This document shows, piece by piece, positions 37,653-45,685 of a DNA stretch of 64,000 nt. The stretch lies in assembly GCF_002269505.1 (NCBI RefSeq), contig NZ_NQKQ01000001.1, positions 186,001 to 250,000 of the forward strand, written 5' to 3'. The DNA comes from Pseudomonas fragi. GTDB lineage: Bacteria; Pseudomonadota; Gammaproteobacteria; Pseudomonadales; Pseudomonadaceae. Made by a program: the position numbers and the translations under genes. Within the stretch, counting starts at the first letter, position 1. Each line of letters begins with the position of its first letter. A model generated the notes under the pieces. The model was not told where the DNA came from, did not search any database, and worked only from the letters and a program-made list of their open reading frames with translations.

Positions 37653-39461
37653 TCAGGCGATATCGCCGGAGGCCTCGGGCGCATCAAGCCCCATGGAGTG
37701 CAGGCGCGCGTAGTAACCATTTTGCGTCATCAGTTCGGCATGGGTACCGCGCTCGACAATCTGGCCCTGATCCATCACCAGAATCAGATCGGCTTTCTCA
37801 ATGGTGGTCAGGCGGTGAGCGATCACCAGCGTGGTACGACCTTTCATGACGTGGTCGAGTGCCGCCTGGATATGGCGCTCGGACTCGGTATCCAGCGCCG
37901 AGGTAGCCTCATCCAGAATCAGCAGCGGGGCGTTCTTGAGCAATGCGCGGGCAATTGCCAGACGCTGGCGCTGACCACCGGAAAGCAGCACGCCGTTCTC
38001 ACCGACCTGAGTGTCCAGGCCTTGTGGCAATTGCTCGATAAAGTCCATCGCGTAGGCATCACGCGCGGCTTTTTCGATATCAGCACGCGGGGCACCCGCC
38101 AGATCACCGTAGGCAATGTTGTTGGCCACTGTGTCGCTGAACAGGGTCACATGCTGGGTTACCTGGGCGATATGCTTGCGCAGGTTAAGCAGACGATAAT
38201 CTTCGACTTCAACGCCATCGAGCAGGATCTCGCCCGCCGTGTGGTGATAGAAACGCGGAATCAGGTTCGCCAGTGTCGACTTGCCACTGCCTGAACGCCC
38301 GACCAATGCCACCATTTGTCCCGGTTCGGCCGAGAAGGTCACATCCTTGAGCACCTGCCGATCGGTGTCCGGGTAGGTGAAGCTCAGGTTGCGCACGTCC
38401 AGACGACCGGTGACGTGGTCGCGTTCAACAGTGCCAGTATCGACTTCCGGTTTCTCATCCAGCTGCTCAAAGATGCTTTCGGCACCCGCCACGCCCTTCT
38501 GGATAGTCGAGCTGACTTCAGACAGCTGACGAATCGGCTTGGGTAACAGGCCGGCCAGGGTAATGTAAGCAATCATGTCGCCCGGCGACGAGTCACCGCG
38601 CAGGTACAGCACCAGGAACATCAGGATGCCCATCGCCACATAGATGACCAGTTGCAGCATCGGGGTATAGATAGCCCCGGTGCGGGTCATGCGCAGTTGC
38701 TTGTCGGTGTTGCTCTGGCTGGCTTGCAGGAAGCGCTTGCGCTCATAAGCCTCACCGCCAAAGCTGCGCACAACGCGGTAGCCCTGGATGGTTTCCGAGG
38801 CAACGTGGGTTACATCGCCCATTGCCACCTGAATCTTCTTGCTTTGCTTGCGGAATTTTTTGCTGGCCGTACTCACCATGACCGCAATCAGCGGCAGGAT
38901 CGCGACCATCACCAGCGTCAGGCGCCAGTTCATCCACAACAACGAGCCGAACAGGAACACGACCGTCATGCCTTCACGGATCACCACCTTGATCGCATCG
39001 GTAGCAGCACCGGTCACCATGGTCACGTTGAAGGTAATACGAGAGATCAGATGGCCCGAGTTGTGCTTGTCAAAATAACGATTGGGCAGGACCAGCAGGT
39101 TGTTGAACAACTGCACCCGCAGGTCGTGCACCAGGCCCAGGGAAACCTTGGCCAGGAAGTAGTTGCCCAGGAAGGAACCCAGGCCCTGCCATGCAGCAAT
39201 TAATACGATCAGGATCGGCACGACCTGCAACAGGCGCAAATCACGCAAATAGGGAACGGTAGGAAACAACACTGCGTCCGGGTTGGACAGGCCATCGACG
39301 AAATACTTGAGGATGTAACCAAGCATTGGCTGGGTCGAAGCGAAAATAAGAAACCCGACGATACTCAGCAGGAACAGGCCGACATAAGGCCGGACATAGC
39401 TGAGCAGGCGCAGATATATCTTCAAGCTCGATTCGCTTGTGCTGGGGCTGGATTCGGTCAT
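37653..39461 (-). CDS. msbA: Lipid A export ATP-binding/permease protein MsbA
   Basis: MsbA is the homodimeric ABC transporter that flips lipid A-core across the inner membrane. The 602-residue protein has six membrane helices in the first 310 residues and a nucleotide-binding domain with Walker A GRSGSGKST (388-396), signature LSGGQ (493-497) and Walker B LLILDEA (513-519). The acidic N-terminal extension of about 12 residues is typical of pseudomonads. The gene is divergent from waaL. A terminator-like hairpin sits only 18-48 bases before its ATG, and no strong ribosome site is visible. Confidence 0.96.
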   Translation of the reverse strand: MTESSPSTSESSLKIYLRLLSYVRPYVGLFLLSIVGFLIFASTQPMLGYILKYFVDGLSNPDAVLFPTVPYLRDLRLLQVVPILIVLIAAWQGLGSFLGNYFLAKVSLGLVHDLRVQLFNNLLVLPNRYFDKHNSGHLISRITFNVTMVTGAATDAIKVVIREGMTVVFLFGSLLWMNWRLTLVMVAILPLIAVMVSTASKKFRKQSKKIQVAMGDVTHVASETIQGYRVVRSFGGEAYERKRFLQASQSNTDKQLRMTRTGAIYTPMLQLVIYVAMGILMFLVLYLRGDSSPGDMIAYITLAGLLPKPIRQLSEVSSTIQKGVAGAESIFEQLDEKPEVDTGTVERDHVTGRLDVRNLSFTYPDTDRQVLKDVTFSAEPGQMVALVGRSGSGKSTLANLIPRFYHHTAGEILLDGVEVEDYRLLNLRKHIAQVTQHVTLFSDTVANNIAYGDLAGAPRADIEKAARDAYAMDFIEQLPQGLDTQVGENGVLLSGGQRQRLAIARALLKNAPLLILDEATSALDTESERHIQAALDHVMKGRTTLVIAHRLTTIEKADLILVMDQGQIVERGTHAELMTQNGYYARLHSMGLDAPEASGDIA

Positions 39462-39478
39462 ATCACGCGGCGGTTAGT

Positions 39479-39509
39479 AAAAAAGGAAGCTGACTTTATC
39501 ACAGCTTCT
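39479..39509 (-). terminator. Terminator-like hairpin in the msbA leader
   Basis: Read on the minus strand, GAAGCTG, a nine-base loop and CAGCTTC are followed by C and six T. The form is that of an intrinsic terminator, but the only gene downstream is msbA and no gene upstream reads in this direction. It may attenuate msbA; if transcription starts within it, it is instead a promoter-proximal coincidence. Confidence 0.45.
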
Positions 39510-39618
39510 CTGGTGTACTGACTGCCGCTTGTAGCCCGGCCTTCCGGGGCAGTAAAAACGACACTACAGGGCCAGTGCGCTAGTATGGCCGTCCAAAATC
39601 TGGAACGAACCTTTCAGC

Positions 39619-41484
39619 ATGCAATTGAGCTACTTAAATTATTCAAAACAACGGGCGTTTGATTTCATTTGCCTATGGCTGCTGCCTGTCGGTCTTTTAT
39701 TACTTTTATCCGACCTTTATTTTCTGCCTGGACGAAGTCTGCATCACAAACTGTATTACGGCCTGTTCAGCATTCCGACCCTGATTGCCCTTGTCTTGCG
39801 GCCCAAAGAGCTCAGGGACATCTTGCGTGAACCCTTGATTGCAGGTTTTCTGCTGTTTGCCGCCTGGGCCATGGCCAGCCTGATCTGGAGCAACACCGAC
39901 GACAACGTTGTCGGCCTGCTCAAACCCCCTTTGCACCTGTTCATGTTGTTCGCGGGCGGTACGCTGCTGGTCAAATACCGCAGTGACAGCCTGCAGCCGG
40001 TCATCTTTGCTGCCGCAGTCATTGCCCTGGTCGCCACCCTGTACAACCTGTATATGTTCTATCCCCACCAAGATCCGCAACAGCGGATGATCGGTGCCGG
40101 CGCTTTCGACAACCCGCTGCTCAGCTCCCACGCATTCGGTTTCTTCTGTATCTACTGGCTGACCCTGGGCATGACCTGCAAACGCCCGCCAGCCCTGCTT
40201 GTGGCCATTCCCGGCTTTGTCATCATGTTCACCGCGCTGATCGCCACCGGCTCCCGGACTCCGCTGGTAGCCATCGTGATGGCTATGGCCTGGCTCAGCT
40301 TTATCTGCTGGAACCGACGTTCGCTCGCCCTGATCAGCATGCTGGCCATCGGCGGCGTGGTGGTGACTACACTGTTCTGGGACATGCTCATCGGCCGTGG
40401 CAGTTCGTTCCGCTTTGAACTGTGGCAGATGGCGCTGGACCTGATCGGGCAAAACCCGTGGATCGGCCATGGCTATGACGCTCACTTGTCTCTGACACTG
40501 TCCGAACACCCCGACTACCCCCTGAGCGAGCCCCATAATTTTTTCCTGGGTGTCCTTTTCTACGTCGGCTTGCTCGGCCTGCTGCCCTGGTTGTTCATGC
40601 AGGCCTGGGGCCTTTACAGCAGCTGGCGTCACCGCGCGCAACCCTTGTTCATCCTGGCGTCCGCCTGGCTGGTATACGGTATCGGTGCCGGCCTGACCGA
40701 AGGCGGCGGGATCATCTCGCGGCCCAAGGAACACTGGTATCTGCTGTGGATCCCGCTGGCCCTGATCGCCGCGCTGAATATCGGCCTGCGCCTCAAGACC
40801 CTGCGCGACAGACCGGTACATCGCCTGTCCGATGCGGCCTTCAACGCCCTTGCCAGCCATGCCCAGGTCATTGAAGAAGATGGCCTGGGGCCAAAGGTGC
40901 TGCGCCTGCAAAATGGCAACTTCCTCAAGTTATTCCGCGCACGCCGCTACTACACCTCGGGCAGTTTCAACCCTTATTCGGAACGTTTTGCCGTCAACAG
41001 CGAGCGCTTGCAGGCGATGGGCATTCCCGCGCCGAAAATCCTCGATCTGTTTCAGTTGAGCAATGGCAGCACCGCCGTGCTGTATCAACCATTGCCGGGG
41101 CAGACACTGCGCCAGGTGATGCAGTCGATGGGCTCGCCGGCCATGCGCCAGGCCCTGGTTGAGCGCTTCGGCAAGTTCCTGGCGATCCTGCATGACAAGG
41201 GCGTTTACTTCCGCTCCCTGCACTTAGGCAATGTGTTGCTGATGGACGATGGCGAGTTCGCCCTGATCGATATCGCCGACATGCATCTCTATCCTTCAGC
41301 ACTGCGCATCGCCCTGCGCCAGCGCAACTTGCGGCATATGCAACGCTACCCCGAGGACCGTCGCTGGCTGTTCGAAGAGCAACTGCCCGAGCTGCTGCAA
41401 GGTTACGCCACCCTGGCGCCCGCCCCTGCCGTTACAAGCCTGCGCACCCAGGTTATGGCACTTGCCCAAGCCAACACTCATTGA
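39619..41484 (+). CDS. waaL: O-antigen ligase WaaL fused to a kinase-like domain
   Basis: Residues 1-395 form a polytopic O-antigen ligase with about 12 helices and the large periplasmic loop of the Wzy_C family: IGRGSSFRFELWQ (R265) and EPHNFFLG (H306), residues of the kind needed for ligation of O-antigen to lipid A-core. Residues 401-621 form a cytoplasmic kinase-like domain with lysine K437 (NFLKLF), a catalytic-loop equivalent FRSLHLGN (531-538) and LIDIAD (D551). The usual loop aspartate is S533. In PAO1 the corresponding genes, PA4999 and PA4998, are separate; here one frame spans both without interruption. The next gene overlaps its stop. Start codon ATG follows only a weak ribosome site. 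Confidence 0.88.
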   Translation: MQLSYLNYSKQRAFDFICLWLLPVGLLLLLSDLYFLPGRSLHHKLYYGLFSIPTLIALVLRPKELRDILREPLIAGFLLFAAWAMASLIWSNTDDNVVGLLKPPLHLFMLFAGGTLLVKYRSDSLQPVIFAAAVIALVATLYNLYMFYPHQDPQQRMIGAGAFDNPLLSSHAFGFFCIYWLTLGMTCKRPPALLVAIPGFVIMFTALIATGSRTPLVAIVMAMAWLSFICWNRRSLALISMLAIGGVVVTTLFWDMLIGRGSSFRFELWQMALDLIGQNPWIGHGYDAHLSLTLSEHPDYPLSEPHNFFLGVLFYVGLLGLLPWLFMQAWGLYSSWRHRAQPLFILASAWLVYGIGAGLTEGGGIISRPKEHWYLLWIPLALIAALNIGLRLKTLRDRPVHRLSDAAFNALASHAQVIEEDGLGPKVLRLQNGNFLKLFRARRYYTSGSFNPYSERFAVNSERLQAMGIPAPKILDLFQLSNGSTAVLYQPLPGQTLRQVMQSMGSPAMRQALVERFGKFLAILHDKGVYFRSLHLGNVLLMDDGEFALIDIADMHLYPSALRIALRQRNLRHMQRYPEDRRWLFEEQLPELLQGYATLAPAPAVTSLRTQVMALAQANTH

Positions 41485-42695
41485 GCCTGGACAGCAGTAA
41501 CCCCTTGTGGGCGGTGCTGGCCTATGGGCTGGCGATCATGACGTCAGCATTGCTGCTGCGATGGTCGCCGGCCATCCAGCGCAACCTGGAGCATTCAGGT
41601 CAAAGCCGCTATGGCAGTGTCGATGGCTTGCGCGGCTATCTGGCTTTCGGGGTATTCATTCACCACACAGCCATCACTTGGGTGTATCTGCACACCGGGG
41701 CATTCGAGATGCCCTCGACCAACTTCTACGCCCAGATCGGTCTGGCCAGCGTGGCCTTGTTTTTCATGATCACGGCCTTTCTGTTCTGGGGTCGCCTGCT
41801 GGAGAAAGGCCGCCAGTACGACTGGCTGGCCTTCGCCGTGTCCCGGATTTTCCGCCTGTACCCGCTGTATTTGCCGTTGATGCTGCTGGTGATTGTCAGC
41901 GTGTTCTACATCCAGGGCTGGACCCTCAAGGACACCCCGCTTGAGATCGCGGGCCAGATACTTGCCTGGCTGTTTTTTGATCGCCCGGACATCAATCAAT
42001 ACCCGCAAACCGGCGGGCTGATTGCCAACGTCACCTGGACCCTGAGCTACGAAGTGTTCTTCTACATGGCGTTGCCACTGTTCGGGATGGTGTTTCTGTA
42101 CCGTAGCGACTGGCGCCGGACTGCACTGTGCCTGGTCGCCATCTACGCGCTGTATCAGGTGGTGGGTTGGGAGCATTCGCTGAAAAAACACATTCTGATG
42201 AGCTTTCTCGGTGGCGTGGCCGCAGCTTACTGGGTGCGCACACCCTGGCTGCTGGCCTGGAGCCGGACGCCTGTTGCCGGTGTGATTGCATTGATTGTAC
42301 TGGCGGCCGTGCTGACCCTGTTTCGCAAGAGCTTTGCATTCTTGCCGCTACTGCTGCTCACCCTGGTGTTCTCGATCATCGCCTCGGGGCATACGTTGTT
42401 TGGCGCTTTGGCCAAGCGCAGCATTCGCTGGATGGGTGAAATCAGCTACAGCACTTACCTGCTGCACGGCTTCCTGATCTGGCTGATGTTGCAGCGGCTG
42501 CCACTGGCGCTGCCACTGGACACCAGGGAACCGCTGGTATTCCTGCTGCTGGCGGCCCTGAGCAGCTGCCTGTTGATTGTGCTCAGCAGCCTGAGCTTCC
42601 TCTACATCGAGAAACCGGGCATGGCCGCCGGCAAAAGGCTTGTGCGCCGACTGCGTCAGCGCACCCGGACGACCTCACGGGTCGAGCCGGAATAA
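41481..42695 (+). CDS. Acyltransferase 3 (OafA/YrhL) family membrane protein
   Basis: The 404-residue protein has about ten membrane helices and the family hallmark FIHHTAITW with catalytic histidine in the first segment, preceded by RYGSVDGLRGYLAFGVF. These enzymes O-acetylate exported polysaccharides. The TTG start at 41481 overlaps the waaL stop (TTGA); a GTG 33 bases later is an alternative. Being coupled to the ligase gene, it most likely decorates LPS core or O-antigen. In my memory of PAO1 there is no such gene between waaL and wapR, so it is probably strain- or lineage-specific. Confidence 0.85.
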   Translation: MSLDSSNPLWAVLAYGLAIMTSALLLRWSPAIQRNLEHSGQSRYGSVDGLRGYLAFGVFIHHTAITWVYLHTGAFEMPSTNFYAQIGLASVALFFMITAFLFWGRLLEKGRQYDWLAFAVSRIFRLYPLYLPLMLLVIVSVFYIQGWTLKDTPLEIAGQILAWLFFDRPDINQYPQTGGLIANVTWTLSYEVFFYMALPLFGMVFLYRSDWRRTALCLVAIYALYQVVGWEHSLKKHILMSFLGGVAAAYWVRTPWLLAWSRTPVAGVIALIVLAAVLTLFRKSFAFLPLLLLTLVFSIIASGHTLFGALAKRSIRWMGEISYSTYLLHGFLIWLMLQRLPLALPLDTREPLVFLLLAALSSCLLIVLSSLSFLYIEKPGMAAGKRLVRRLRQRTRTTSRVEPE

Positions 42696-42708
42696 CCTTT
42701 CACAACAG

Positions 42709-43593
42709 TCAGTTTTTTTCCAGGGGTGAGAAATACAGCCGCCCCAGGCCACGCCAGGTCTTGCCCGTCCAGTGTTTGAACGGAGTCTGCGCCAACAGCT
42801 CACGGGCCAGGGCACGATTGCGGTTGGCCGTTTTCAGGAACATGGAGTTGAGAAACTTGTAACGAACCTCGTCATACAACGGGTGATCGCTGAACTGTGC
42901 ATAAATGCGCAAAATGCTGTCGATCATGAACCGATGGTTCTTGTATGAGTTGGTCGCGTGCTTGCGATAACGCGCCATCACCACGTTCAGACCGTCGATA
43001 AAGTACCCGGCATGGGTAATTTTCAGTTCGATATACAGGTCTTCCAGGCGGATGCTCGGATCAAAGCCCCCCACCTTGTCCAGCGCTTCGCGGCGGATCA
43101 TCAGGGTTGGCGCAGGCGGATACGGCTTGCGCTCAAGGAACATGTCATCGAAGTCCAGGCGCCGGAACGGTACATCGCGACGCTGACGCTTCTCCGGGAA
43201 CAGGTTGCCGTCAGCGTCGATCAACTCGATATTGCCCGCGCAAATACCCACCTCAGGCTTGCCATCCATATAGGCGACCTGAACCGCAATGCGGTCCGGC
43301 ATCATGATGTCGTCGGAGCCAAACGGCACAATCAGGCTGCCCTTGGCCCGCGCAATCGCACCATTGAGGGTGTTCGTCAGGCCCTGGTTTTGCTGCACCC
43401 GGAAGTCAAAGCCATGTTCGGCCTGTAAACGCTGAATGCGCTCCACGCTGTCATCGGTCGAGCCGTCATCGATCACCAGCAGTTCGATGTTGGGATAAGT
43501 CTGATCCAGAACGCTCTGGATACTTTGCTCGATGTAAGGCCCGTGGTTGTAGGAGGCGATGATCACCGTTACCAGAGGTTGCGAGTCAGTCAT
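42709..43593 (-). CDS. wapR: GT2 glycosyltransferase, WapR-like
   Basis: This 294-residue GT-A glycosyltransferase begins LVTVIIASYNHGPYIEQSIQSVL and has IDDGSTDDS and the FGSDD metal-binding motif at about residues 95-99. Length and position (just past waaL, next to ssg) match P. aeruginosa WapR (PA5000), an alpha-1,3-rhamnosyltransferase that makes the core glycoform able to accept O-antigen. The donor sugar in this organism is not evident from sequence. It overlaps ssg by four bases, forming a leftward unit with ssg and the DUF6625 gene. Confidence 0.8.
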   Translation of the reverse strand: MTDSQPLVTVIIASYNHGPYIEQSIQSVLDQTYPNIELLVIDDGSTDDSVERIQRLQAEHGFDFRVQQNQGLTNTLNGAIARAKGSLIVPFGSDDIMMPDRIAVQVAYMDGKPEVGICAGNIELIDADGNLFPEKRQRRDVPFRRLDFDDMFLERKPYPPAPTLMIRREALDKVGGFDPSIRLEDLYIELKITHAGYFIDGLNVVMARYRKHATNSYKNHRFMIDSILRIYAQFSDHPLYDEVRYKFLNSMFLKTANRNRALARELLAQTPFKHWTGKTWRGLGRLYFSPLEKN

Positions 43594-44741
43594 GGGTGTT
43601 CCTTGCGAGCCTGGCGCAGGCCCGAGTCAATCAAATCCAGGTACTCCTGACGGAAAACCTCAATGTCGTGGTTTTGCTGCAAGTAGCGGAACGCCTGCTC
43701 GCCCTTGGCGTGCAAGGCTTCATCCGACAGGGCGAGGTACTCGTCCAGCGCAGCGGTCAGGGTTGCCACATCGCTGGGTTTCACAGCCAGGCCACCAGCC
43801 CCTTCAATCAGCGGCAACATGGCTGGCACATTGGTAGCGATCACTGGCAAGTGTCCGCTCATGCCTTCAAGCAGTGCCAACCCCAGACCTTCTGCCAGCG
43901 AAGGCATGGTCCAGATATCGAACGCACGCACGTATTGCAGGGCGTTTTCCTGAAACCCCAGCAGGTGCGCACGACCATTGAGGCCCAACTGCCCGATCTG
44001 CTCGCGCAAACGCGACTCTTCACGCCCGGCACCAATAATGGCCAACTGCGCTGTCGGGTATTTGTCTTTTAATGCGGCAAAGGCCTGCAACAAAAAACGA
44101 TGGCCCTTAATCGGCACCAAACGCCCCAACGCACCGATCATCCGCGCATCCTGATCCAGACCGAGCTTTTCACGGGCCTGCTCGCGTGGCAGTTGCAGGG
44201 CTTCGGCCTGCTCGATATCGATGGCGTTGGTGATCGCGTAGGTATTGGCGTCAGTGAAACCGCACTGGCAGTCCAGCAGGTACTGTTTGACCGCAGGCGA
44301 AACGCCGACAAAGCGCCAGTGCTTGTCGATCAGGCGCTTGGCCTGGCTGCGCCGGTAAAAACGGTCGTACTCGCCAAACCCATGGGAAATGCCCACACAC
44401 AGCGGGATTTTCAGCCAGCGGTTGAGCTGCAGCATCATGTTCACCGGTTTGAAGCGGTTGCAGATCACCACATCAAACTGCTCTTTGCGGCAGAACTTGT
44501 ACAACGCCCACATGGCGCGCAAGCGCATGCCCTTGAGCGACTTGTCACTGAACTCGAAATACACAGAGTGATCGGCCTTGCTCACCGGTTCGCCCGGCCC
44601 CGGGCGCCCACGCAAAAAGGCCGCCGTGATCTCGTAACGCTCACGGGGCAATGCGCGTACGATCTGCTCGGCGAGGTCAGCAAAGTCATGGGATTTGACG
44701 TTGTAGTCGGGCTGCAATTGCAAAACCTTGGAACGCTTCAT
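43590..44741 (-). CDS. ssg: GT4 glycosyltransferase, Ssg-like
   Basis: The 383-residue GT-B glycosyltransferase has the family 4 donor-binding region (ALGRLVPIKGH near 200, MPSLAEGLGLALLEGMSG near 285, the E-x7-E motif). Its place between wapR and dnpA matches PA5001 (ssg), needed for normal LPS core and surface properties in Pseudomonas. It shares an N-terminal pattern (FSDKSLKGMRL, CNRFKP) with the WapH-like protein, indicating paralogy. It overlaps both neighbours by four bases. Confidence 0.82.
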   Translation of the reverse strand: MKRSKVLQLQPDYNVKSHDFADLAEQIVRALPRERYEITAAFLRGRPGPGEPVSKADHSVYFEFSDKSLKGMRLRAMWALYKFCRKEQFDVVICNRFKPVNMMLQLNRWLKIPLCVGISHGFGEYDRFYRRSQAKRLIDKHWRFVGVSPAVKQYLLDCQCGFTDANTYAITNAIDIEQAEALQLPREQAREKLGLDQDARMIGALGRLVPIKGHRFLLQAFAALKDKYPTAQLAIIGAGREESRLREQIGQLGLNGRAHLLGFQENALQYVRAFDIWTMPSLAEGLGLALLEGMSGHLPVIATNVPAMLPLIEGAGGLAVKPSDVATLTAALDEYLALSDEALHAKGEQAFRYLQQNHDIEVFRQEYLDLIDSGLRQARKEHP

Positions 44742-45622
44742 AACTCTCCCCGGTGAAATCCGGTGGCATCAATAACCCAGGCCGGCTCTGCGGCCAGACG
44801 CTGGATTGCAACTGGATCGGGAGCAGGCAGTTTGGCCCACTCGTTACGCTTCCAGCACACGAAGTGAAAGTAAGGAAAGGTGTGATCGCCGTCACGATCA
44901 TTCTTCAATATGCCGTTTTTCCAGAACCACTTGCCCGGGAAGTTCTCCGTGCCATCATGCCACTTGATACAGCCACCCGGCGTACTGAATGCCTCGGTGA
45001 ACTCGCTGGTGCGACGCAGCGGGTTGAACTTGCCCACCAGCTCGAACAGCGGCTTGGGCAGATTCTTGCGCCACAGGAAGATCCGACTGAAAGCACCTTC
45101 ATCCAGCGCATGATGCTGATTGTCAGTAAAGCGCTGCTGCCAGTCCTTTATCCGCATGAACAGCTCGCGCTTGCAAGGCGTATTGCGCATCAGGCACAAA
45201 TGCCCCGCGACCCGGCGTTCGTGGGTTGAAAACAGGTCATAACGCGCCAGCCGCTCTGCGGTGAAATAACTGCGCAGGTCTCCATACACCAGATCGATAT
45301 CGCCAAAGGCCCAGAAATCATAGCCCTGCAGACGGTCTTCGTGGATATAGCCCAGCGCCGGTTTGATATCGCACAGCTTATAAGCCTCTTTAGGTGCGAA
45401 ATCGATCTTTAGGCGCGCAGAAACATGACGGCAATAGTCTGTAAAGCTGATGGGTTCAACGGTCACATTGACCGGCAGATTTTCAGGTACCCCACAGTCG
45501 CTGAAAAAAAGCCAGTTAATATCGGGATTGTGCCGACAGCTTTCGAGGAAAAACGGCATCCAGAACGGCCATCGGCCGAAGTACGGGATCACAAATAAAA
45601 TACGCGGTGATGGTTTTATCAC
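44738..45622 (-). CDS. DUF6625 family protein, probable glycosyltransferase
   Basis: The 294-residue protein begins RILFVIPYFGRWPFWMPFFLESC and contains YDFWAFGDIDLVYGDL at about 105-120, where FGDIDLVYG has the D-x-D pattern of GT-A glycosyltransferases that bind nucleotide sugars. I recognise it as DUF6625. The start is GTG at 45622. It overlaps ssg by four bases and so heads the unit DUF6625-ssg-wapR. PAO1, as I recall it, has no gene here, so this enzyme may add a lineage-specific core sugar. The upstream gap is AT-rich and holds a GGTCA-TGACC palindrome. Confidence 0.7.
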   Translation of the reverse strand: MIKPSPRILFVIPYFGRWPFWMPFFLESCRHNPDINWLFFSDCGVPENLPVNVTVEPISFTDYCRHVSARLKIDFAPKEAYKLCDIKPALGYIHEDRLQGYDFWAFGDIDLVYGDLRSYFTAERLARYDLFSTHERRVAGHLCLMRNTPCKRELFMRIKDWQQRFTDNQHHALDEGAFSRIFLWRKNLPKPLFELVGKFNPLRRTSEFTEAFSTPGGCIKWHDGTENFPGKWFWKNGILKNDRDGDHTFPYFHFVCWKRNEWAKLPAPDPVAIQRLAAEPAWVIDATGFHRGEL

Positions 45623-45685
45623 TGGGAACTCAATGTAAAGGTCGAGATTAGGGTCAATGCTATGACCGCTTTTTATATGTGCTTA

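Noticed and set aside
39706..40911. Leftward 401-codon frame opposite the waaL fusion
   Set aside because: Polar, repetitive shadow translation opposite a well-conserved membrane protein.
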